From the NCBI GenBank assembly GCA_026710525.1, contig JAPOQT010000165.1, positions 1 through 5,416 of the forward strand: a DNA stretch of 5,416 bases, given 5' to 3'. Positions 1-4,747 of this stretch are shown in pieces. Below the pieces are notes generated by a model. That model saw nothing but the letters and a program-made list of their open reading frames with translations. It was not told where the DNA came from and ran no database searches. A program made the translations under genes and the position numbers. How positions within the stretch are numbered: position 1 is the first letter of the stretch; each line of letters begins with the position of its first letter. This DNA comes from Pseudomonadota bacterium. GTDB lineage: Bacteria; Bdellovibrionota_B; Oligoflexia; Oligoflexales; Bin106.

Positions 1-311
1 AATGAACCAGAAGGCTTTAATGCTGACAAAATTTTCTCTGATCTCGGCAGGAACCAATCGACATACTTGTTCGGATGTATCCCGCCGTAGTTGCTCTTCC
101 GTTGGTCAGCATAGGGTGGGGAAGTGAAAACCAAGTCTATAAAGTTAAGGGGGATTTGATCGTTCAAGACTTCGAGGCAATCCCCAGGGAAAACACAATG
201 GGGGGTTTTCAGAGTATTAAAACCAACGGGTGAGGGAGAAAAGTTACGGGCCATCTCACTCAACTTTTCTTGGGTTGGCTGGACTATTTTTTCTTTCATG
301 AGGACGGACAT
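1..311 (-). CDS. Site-specific DNA methyltransferase, beta-class (N4-cytosine or N6-adenine), N-terminal part, cut by window edge
   Basis: Reading the minus strand from the ATG at 311-309 gives 103 residues without a stop up to the left edge, so the 3' end lies outside the window. Residues 41-46 read FPGDCL and residues 63-67 read TSPPY, followed by ADQR, YGG (75-77), a WFLPR segment near 86-90 and LKPSGS at 98-103. TSPPY is the catalytic motif IV of amino-methyltransferases. Its early position, ahead of where the SAM-binding FxGxG motif would lie (not visible), is the beta-class order. The protein would transfer a methyl group from S-adenosylmethionine to A or C in a specific DNA site; the site cannot be read from sequence. 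An in-frame ATG at 299-297 is an alternative start; neither has a convincing ribosome-binding site. The gene begins 2 bases after the stop of the degenerate IS1595 transposase on the same strand, so it may be an IS passenger. No restriction endonuclease is visible in the window. Confidence 0.86.
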   Translation of the reverse strand, partial: MSVLMKEKIVQPTQEKLSEMARNFSPSPVGFNTLKTPHCVFPGDCLEVLNDQIPLNFIDLVFTSPPYADQRKSNYGGIHPNKYVDWFLPRSEKILSALKPSGS

Positions 312-313
312 AA

Positions 314-1181
314 TCAACCAGTTCTCTGTAAGTTAGTCTCTTTCCCTTCCATATCAAAGACAATTGCCTTGACCTGGTCTAAGATCGTTTTCTGCCTTGC
401 ATGATCTCTTCCCGTGAAATCATCGGCGCATCTTGGTAAGTTCTTTTCAGCAAGGCGGTGATAAGTCTCGATGTAAGCAAGTTTCAGCATACTCCAAAAT
501 AATTCCATCCCGTTTGTGTGAATCTGACCGTCAACATATTCCCCGCGAGGGTGTTTGACGCTATTGCGGTCATATTCTATAGCAATCGGGTTGTAGCCCA
601 TATGCTCACTGTCAATCGTGTTTCCAGCTTCTACATGACTTCCTATGAAGTTTGAGAGAGTCTTGCCCCTGGTGTCGGGAGCAACCTTTACCGCCGCCTT
701 TTTGCTATCCCTTTTCTTTATAGCTAGAATGGGAGCCTTGCCCTTGCTCCCTCGCCCGCCATGTTTTTTCTTGTCTGAGTGTTTTCTATTCTCAAGTCTA
801 CTGATGTAAGTTTCGTCAGCTTCCACGGGATTTGTGAAAAGTTCGTTTCTCTGTTTCATTGCCGAACGAATTTTATGAGCAAGGGGGCACGTATGAGATT
901 GCTTTATAGTGAGGTTACTTGTTAGTTTAAGACGAAAGATTCCCTTAAAAGAAGCTGAGAGAGGGCACATAGCCATAAGTCAATTATGAAGTGGAATATA
1001 CCGCCACATGATTGAAGTGTTCCTGACACTGAAATCATTACGGCAAGCTTCCCCAATCCGGGTAATAACTACCTATTTTCCTCCACCGTTCATTCTCAAA
1101 GAATTTCTCGGCAGATTCCTTATCGGGAAGCATCTGTAAGAATTTGTGAAAACTGATTTTTTCTTTTTTTGGCTTAGCCAT
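314..1181 (-). pseudogene. IS1595-family (ISXO2-like) transposase, degenerate: stops plus frameshift
   Basis: The ATG at 1181 opens a 47-codon stretch beginning MAKPKKEKISF and containing PDKESAEKFFENERW, the usual start of IS1595 transposases. It reaches YPDWGSLP where the family has a CPxCGS zinc-ribbon half, then hits TAA-TGA at 1040-1035 and another in-frame TAA near 984. The other zinc-ribbon half is reduced to FQCQEHF. Homology resumes in the +1-shifted frame near 976 (ALSASFKGIF-like, then LTIKQS, LAHKIR) and runs to the stop at 316-314. In that 220-residue frame the core is intact to the eye: VEADETY (D54), NTIDSE (D122), HTNGMELFWSMLK (N155). These match the three conserved catalytic positions of the family. 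With the zinc ribbon destroyed and the frame broken, an active full-length transposase is very unlikely. The 976 ATG is internal to the ancestral gene and is not a real start. Confidence 0.93.
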
Positions 1182-1189
1182 CGTTTGAT

Positions 1190-1195
1190 CCCCTT
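1190..1195 (-). promoter_or_regulatory. Ribosome-binding site of the ancestral IS1595 transposase
   Basis: On the minus strand AAGGGG stands 8 bases before the ATG at 1181. This is good Shine-Dalgarno spacing and supports 1181, not 976, as the original start of the transposase gene. Confidence 0.65.
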
Positions 1196-1206
1196 AACAT
1201 GCTATA

Positions 1207-1235
1207 ACACTACTCGATTTGTATATACAAGTCAA
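1207..1235 (-). promoter_or_regulatory. Candidate transposase promoter
   Basis: On the minus strand TTGACT (1235-1230) matches the -35 consensus at five of six positions and is followed after 17 bases by TAGTGT (1212-1207), a poor -10 with three of six matches. TATAGC at 1206-1201 is a better -10 but sits 23 bases away. The position upstream of the transposase start makes a promoter plausible; the weak -10 keeps this tentative. Confidence 0.35.
1219..1230. repeat. Perfect 12-bp palindrome TTGTATATACAA
   Basis: The 12-mer is its own reverse complement. Allowing one mismatch on each arm it extends to 1216-1233 (GA-x-TTGTATATACAA-x-TC). It overlaps the candidate -35 box of the transposase and lies 20 bases beyond the ftsY stop. 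It could be an operator, part of an IS end, or chance in AT-rich DNA. Confidence 0.5.
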
Positions 1236-1249
1236 AGATTTTTAGGTAA

Positions 1250-2467
1250 TTAAAGGGGCAAATTCGTTAAGTTTAAGAGTTCTTTCACATAATCTTCGGG
1301 CTGAAATACGCTTAAATCCTCCATACCTTCACCTAAACCAATAAACAGCACTGGTAACTGGTACTTATGACTGATACCAACTAAGGCGCCCCCTTTTGCG
1401 GTACCATCTAGCTTGGTCACAATCATTCCAGTGAGCTGAGTGGTCTCTTGAAAAGATTCAACCTGCTTACTGGCGTTTTGCCCAGTCGTGCCATCAACCA
1501 CAAGCAAGCTATGATGTGGTGCGTCAGATATGAGTTTTTTAATCACTCGGTTGATCTTAGCTAGCTGATCCATTAGCTCAGTTCGATTATGGAGACGACC
1601 AGCTGTATCGATAAGCAAAATATCAATCTTTTTCGATTTCGCTTTTTCTACTGCTTGATAACAAACAGCTGCCGGATCACTCCCTTGTTCCATGGCAATC
1701 ACCTCAATATCTAGTCGTTCACCCCATATTTTTAGTTGACGAGTAGCACCTGCTCGAAAAGTATCAGCGGCAGCCAGTAGGACTGTTTTCTGTTGCTGTT
1801 TAAAATAATGGGCTAGCTTAGCCGTGGTGGTTGTTTTACCAACACCATTCACACCAACCACTAAAATCACCTGAGGTGTGTCGCCGGTGAAAATATCTGT
1901 CTTAGTGTGTGTAGTACTACTTTGTAACAGCTTCAACATAGATGCACCAAGGAGTGACGTAATTTTTTCAGCTGACATAACTTTTCCCTGTGCTCCAGCA
2001 TCTTTTAAATACTCGGTGAGAACATGTGTTGTTTCGATACCGAGATCAGCGGCTAAAAGCATGTTTTTGATTTCAGCAAGAACCTCATCGTCTAGACGAT
2101 TTTTTTGTGCTAGGATAGTGGTGATTTTCTCGGTGATCACACCTCGGGTTTTACCAAGAGAAGAGCGTAATTTAATCAGCCAGTTTGCCTCTTTCCCATC
2201 ATCAGATTCCTCAGGGAGCTCGGGTGTTTCTTGTGCTGATGATTCAGCTGCTTCCAAGCTTTGTTTATCATTTTGGCTGTCAGATTTTTCAATATCTGTC
2301 ATGGTTTGTGTCAAATCATCTTTTGATCTTAGAAAATACCGAGCGTAAGTGATAACACTGAGGAAAAAAATAATAAAAAGAAGGGCCGGAGCCCCGTATA
2401 ATAGAAAAGATACAGGGTTGTGGAAAAAGTCACGAAATATGTCAAAGATATAGGTTGTATTTATCAT
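1250..2467 (-). CDS. ftsY: Signal recognition particle receptor FtsY (SRP GTPase)
   Basis: FtsY is the membrane-side receptor for the SRP (Ffh plus 4.5S RNA) and delivers ribosomes translating membrane proteins to SecYEG; both GTPases hydrolyse GTP on release. The 405-residue protein has a hydrophobic helix at about 18-41 with positive residues after it, an acidic linker at about 59-93 (the A domain), a four-helix N domain at about 95-185 and a G domain from about 198. GTPase motifs are all present: GVNGVGKTTT at 205-214 (P-loop), DTFRAGATRQL at 235-245 (the SRP-family insertion box region), DTAGR at 287-291, TKLDGTAKGG at 351-360 and GLGEGMEDL at 377-385. DGTTGQNA at 325-332 corresponds to the usual DATTGQNA. 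The chosen ATG retains the membrane helix; AGGT at 2482-2479 is a weak, rather distant ribosome-binding site. No terminator follows the stop; IS DNA starts almost at once, leaving the reading frame complete. Confidence 0.97.
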   Translation of the reverse strand: MINTTYIFDIFRDFFHNPVSFLLYGAPALLFIIFFLSVITYARYFLRSKDDLTQTMTDIEKSDSQNDKQSLEAAESSAQETPELPEESDDGKEANWLIKLRSSLGKTRGVITEKITTILAQKNRLDDEVLAEIKNMLLAADLGIETTHVLTEYLKDAGAQGKVMSAEKITSLLGASMLKLLQSSTTHTKTDIFTGDTPQVILVVGVNGVGKTTTTAKLAHYFKQQQKTVLLAAADTFRAGATRQLKIWGERLDIEVIAMEQGSDPAAVCYQAVEKAKSKKIDILLIDTAGRLHNRTELMDQLAKINRVIKKLISDAPHHSLLVVDGTTGQNASKQVESFQETTQLTGMIVTKLDGTAKGGALVGISHKYQLPVLFIGLGEGMEDLSVFQPEDYVKELLNLTNLPL

Positions 2468-2521
2468 ATGATGTGTTTACCTGTAAGTTAATAATGATTA
2501 GGTCAATGTCAGAGAGTTCCT
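2468..2521. promoter_or_regulatory. Short divergent intergenic region between ftsY and the barrel-protein gene
   Basis: Only 54 bases separate the two divergent start codons, or 87 if the barrel gene starts at 2555. Transcription of both genes should initiate in or near this span, because no other upstream gene reads in either direction. I see TTGACC on the minus strand (2506-2501), a fair -35, and a TAATAAT run on the plus strand (2489-2495) resembling a -10. Neither has a partner at standard spacing. Promoters may therefore overlap the coding ends. Confidence 0.35.
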
Positions 2522-3283
2522 ATGCCTTTCACGGTTCATACAATGTGCCATCAAATGTATCTCAAGGGTACTATTTTTTTTACTTTTTTTATAAAATCAA
2601 ACTTATTTTTATGTTTAATAATTTACTGCTTTATCAGTGTACCTGTTACCCTTGGTCAAGATGAAAAAACCTTACATCCATTGCCGCCTTCTCATCAAAT
2701 TCAGCTCGGGTTAGCTATTCAAACGGTGAATGATTTTTCTTACCAAGGGCCAGCTGTAGAGACGACAACATCTCCGCATATCATTCATCGTACCACCTTT
2801 GTTAGTGATCATATATACAGCCTAAGGGTTCATTATAGTTATATCATTCCCATTAGTGATCATTTCGGTTACTTTTTAGGCACTGGTTCCGAGTTTGTGC
2901 TACCAGCTCAGATCCAAAATGTGTCCTTGCCTTTTACTTATAATATTCCATCATTGTGGTTAGGATTATTATATGCTCACAACTCAAAAATGAATATAAT
3001 CTGTGGCTTTGATATTGCTCTCCGCTGGATGGAACCAGTGTCAGTGGGTTTAGGGAATCAAGGTCCTAATCTGACTGTTGGTTTAAAAGCTCATGATTTT
3101 GAAGTTCTTATTCAAGGAAATTATGCCACTAAGCCATATCAATTTATTTTTATTTCTTTAGGCAGAGAATGGCTTTTTTATCGCTTGCCTGAAAATGCTC
3201 TGTTAAAGGCGCCTTCTCCCCTTAATATGGAGTTATCTATTGGTTCTTGGAAAGCTTCTGTCGGTATGAGTATTCATTTTTAA
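2522..3283 (+). CDS. Predicted outer-membrane beta-barrel protein, family not recognised
   Basis: The 253-residue product has a strongly hydrophobic segment at about 18-44 with a Lys at 25 just before its core, followed by LGQDEK. It reads as a long signal peptide cleaved near residues 44-46. The mature part of about 207 residues is rich in alternating hydrophobic/polar strands broken by Gly, Asn and Pro turns, for instance around 98-110, 115-127, 145-152, 158-168, 184-190, 193-199 and 206-213. It ends in SVGMSIHF, and a C-terminal Phe with alternating hydrophobics is the classic signal for BAM-dependent outer-membrane insertion. Eight or so strands would fit a small barrel, but I recognise no named family. 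Start choice is open: ATG 2522 has GAGAG upstream; ATG 2555 (residue 12) gives a more normal signal peptide but has no Shine-Dalgarno. SDH recurs at 95-97 and 112-114. The gene is divergent from ftsY and 250 bases upstream of a lipoprotein gene on the same strand. Confidence 0.72.
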   Translation: MPFTVHTMCHQMYLKGTIFFTFFIKSNLFLCLIIYCFISVPVTLGQDEKTLHPLPPSHQIQLGLAIQTVNDFSYQGPAVETTTSPHIIHRTTFVSDHIYSLRVHYSYIIPISDHFGYFLGTGSEFVLPAQIQNVSLPFTYNIPSLWLGLLYAHNSKMNIICGFDIALRWMEPVSVGLGNQGPNLTVGLKAHDFEVLIQGNYATKPYQFIFISLGREWLFYRLPENALLKAPSPLNMELSIGSWKASVGMSIHF

Positions 3284-3533
3284 GTGATTATGGCATTTTG
3301 GCTAAAAATGATGATACGGCTTGCTCACATATGTGCCTATATGAAGTCATCCTCACGGGATGATCACAAGTAGAAGATGTCGTAAGTAGCTGAGCTCCTG
3401 ACAGCGACTGCCACCAATGATTCAAGCTGGAAAAAGGATAAAAATGGCGAATAGTTCAGTTGAAATGTAAAGTTATGACGATGAATTTACGATACCGATG
3501 TGAATTATTAGTCATTCATATGGTGGATGGGTT
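3284..3533. other. Intergenic region between the barrel and lipoprotein genes
   Basis: These 250 bases hold no credible gene. The longest small frame noticed is 21 codons from 3309 with no ribosome-binding site. There is no rho-independent terminator after the barrel gene. Two symmetric elements are visible: the palindrome CACATATGTG at 3326-3335 and a hairpin at 3347-3363. A lone TTGAAA at 3460-3465 resembles a -35 but lacks a good -10 at standard spacing. The gap is long enough for the lipoprotein gene to have its own promoter. Confidence 0.5.
3347..3363. repeat. Small hairpin with 6-bp perfect stem
   Basis: TCATCC (3347-3352) and GGATGA (3358-3363) are perfect inverted repeats around a 5-base loop TCACG, extendable by one G-T pair. 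No T-run follows in either direction, so it is not a typical intrinsic terminator. Its right arm overlaps a TGATCA site. Part of it, TCCTCACGGGATG, recurs exactly at 3592-3604 inside the lipobox of the next gene. Confidence 0.45.
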
Positions 3534-4664
3534 ATGTGTTTTTTTCAGGTAGTTAAATATTTGATCCTATTTTTTGGTGCGAGTTTTTTCGTCCTCACGG
3601 GATGTCGAACGAACATGGGATCACATACCCATCTTGCGAACAGCGAAAATTTACAGCAGCGTATTGCTAGTATTTGCCCAAGTCCAGAGATTTCTGGTCA
3701 AGATCTTGACCAAGCAGTAGCTCGTTGTTATTCCTATCAACACTATCAAAAAAGACAGGTCCAGCGTCTTGGGGTGTGTGAGACATTTATTATCCTTGAT
3801 AGTCAAGGGATCGATCACGACGACTCTCCTCATATGAATCTCTGTGTTGCTTCATACCTGAAGTCATTTAGGCCAGTGATACAGTTTGTTTTAAGAGATT
3901 TTAAGCAGAGTTTAGCCGATGGTTTGCCTGTTCCTAAGGATTCTCTAGCAACGGTTCATCACCTGTCGCCACGGACGACAAAATATCGTCATTGGCGCAA
4001 GCTATCCTTTCTTGAAAAATTGGATCTGTGTGTTGATCACCTCACCTCAAGGGAGTGGGCTTATTATGATCAGAGAACTGATCCGAAAGAGTTTATGAAA
4101 TACACACCCTTTGATCATTCTATTCATATCATCAACCATCCTGGTGAAGGACTCAATCCTCAAATCAGGTCCTGTGATCAGAATGATGAAAAGCCTGTGG
4201 TCGCTGATGGTGATCAACAATCTGATGAAAGTTCCAGTTTAGGTCATACTTCTAAGATGATCCAGGGCTTGTCCGAAGGGCAACAAGAGATTTTTTTGCG
4301 AGTCTCAAAAATAAGCAACCCACTAAGAAGCTTAGGGATCAGTTTGGATAATGCTACAGCCAAATGCTACACGAAAAATCAAGAGATATCGAGCCATTTT
4401 GAGACGTCAGGAGCCTGTGAAATCTATGCTACGTTGTGGAAGTATAACTTTGATCCTACGACCCATGATCACATGAAAGTATGCCTCGCCAGCACTTCAA
4501 AGGCAACACGTACTAAGGTTATTAAATACCTTAATGGTCTTAGCAAGTATATTAGACGGGTGCCATCGAGGAGAAGATCGCTCTACCAAAATTGGAGTAG
4601 CGCTAGCCTTCGCTCTCAGGTGTCGCGGTGTCAAGAACACATGACCTATTATCTCAAAAATTAA
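3534..4664 (+). CDS. Predicted lipoprotein with two copies of a four-cysteine domain, family not recognised
   Basis: The 376-residue product begins with a hydrophobic signal of about 22 residues ending in the lipobox VLTGC, so Cys24 should be lipidated and the protein exported and membrane-anchored. The residues after Cys24 (Arg, Thr) give no inner-membrane Asp retention signal, so the outer membrane is the likelier site. The mature protein is an internal duplication. Copy A spans about 58-170 and copy B about 271-370, each with the order LDxAxA(R/K)CY, then GxCE, then HMxxC, then YxxW, then C. Cysteines are 65, 82, 104, 166 and 278, 295, 317, 366, consistent with two disulfides per copy. Cys48 and Cys214 are extra. 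The linker of about 171-250 is polar and acidic near 217-234. GGTGG seven bases before the ATG is an acceptable ribosome-binding site. I assign no biochemical function; there is no catalytic motif I recognise. It follows a predicted outer-membrane barrel gene on the same strand. Confidence 0.85.
   Translation: MCFFQVVKYLILFFGASFFVLTGCRTNMGSHTHLANSENLQQRIASICPSPEISGQDLDQAVARCYSYQHYQKRQVQRLGVCETFIILDSQGIDHDDSPHMNLCVASYLKSFRPVIQFVLRDFKQSLADGLPVPKDSLATVHHLSPRTTKYRHWRKLSFLEKLDLCVDHLTSREWAYYDQRTDPKEFMKYTPFDHSIHIINHPGEGLNPQIRSCDQNDEKPVVADGDQQSDESSSLGHTSKMIQGLSEGQQEIFLRVSKISNPLRSLGISLDNATAKCYTKNQEISSHFETSGACEIYATLWKYNFDPTTHDHMKVCLASTSKATRTKVIKYLNGLSKYIRRVPSRRRSLYQNWSSASLRSQVSRCQEHMTYYLKN
3705..4043 (+). 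repeat. Protein-level repeat copy A (four-cysteine domain) in the lipoprotein gene
   Basis: Residues 58-170. Landmarks are LDQAVARCY (58-66), GVCE (80-83), HMNLC (100-104), YRHW (151-154) and LCVDHL (165-170). Cysteine spacings are 17, 22 and 62 residues. Copy A carries about 13 more residues than copy B between the third cysteine and the YxxW motif. Confidence 0.85.
4344..4643 (+). repeat. Protein-level repeat copy B (four-cysteine domain) in the lipoprotein gene
   Basis: Residues 271-370. Landmarks are LDNATAKCY (271-279), GACE (293-296), HMKVC (313-317), YQNW (351-354) and RCQEHM (365-370). Cysteine spacings are 17, 22 and 49 residues. The Trp-to-last-Cys distance is 12 residues in both copies. 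Nucleotide identity with copy A is low to the eye, so the duplication is old. Confidence 0.85.
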
Positions 4665-4747
4665 CAGTAATCCAATCTGGAGTTAGTAGCCCAAAGTAGC
4701 TCAAAATTTCAGCTTAGTTTCTTAGGCAAAAAATTGATTAACTTGGT
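4665..4747. other. Convergent intergenic spacer
   Basis: This 83-base spacer lies between the stops of two convergent genes, where a terminator would be expected. I find only a poor interrupted stem (AGCT...AGCT around AAAATTT, about 4702-4718) and short direct repeats such as CTTAG. None is a convincing intrinsic terminator. Confidence 0.4.

Larger units (their letters stand above)
314..1235 (-). mobile_element. IS1595-family insertion sequence remnant (minimum extent; ends not found)
   Basis: This span covers the broken transposase plus its upstream promoter-like segment. I could not identify a pair of terminal inverted repeats or a target duplication. The transposase-proximal end must lie between 1181 and the ftsY stop at 1250, and the quasi-palindromic stretch at 1216-1233 is close to it. 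The distal end is either near 312 or, if the methyltransferase is a passenger, beyond the left edge. Use this as a lower bound on the element. Confidence 0.7.

Noticed and set aside
314..976. A complete 220-residue transposase gene starting at 976
   Set aside because: The family's N-terminal section is found upstream in another frame down from 1181, so the 976 ATG is internal and the gene is a pseudogene.
1878..2348. Plus-strand frame of 156 codons inside ftsY
   Set aside because: It lies wholly antisense to ftsY, whose motifs are complete, and its Ser/Cys/Val-rich product looks like no real protein.
2455..2664. Plus-strand frame of 69 codons over the ftsY start
   Set aside because: It overlaps the barrel gene in another frame, shows no domain and lacks a ribosome-binding site.
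3347..3363. Hairpin as a transcription terminator for the barrel gene
   Set aside because: There is no U-tract on either side, the stem is only 6 bp, and it lies over 60 bases after the stop.
3309..3374. Small 21-codon gene in the intergenic region
   Set aside because: There is no ribosome-binding site, no recognisable peptide type, and the length is expected by chance.
3651..3833. Minus-strand frame of 60 codons inside the lipoprotein gene
   Set aside because: It is antisense to a gene supported by its lipobox and internal duplication, and has no recognisable features.
2802..4471. TGATCA and other short repeats as a CRISPR or repeat array
   Set aside because: Spacing is irregular, the repeated unit is only a hexamer, and the sites lie inside coding sequence.
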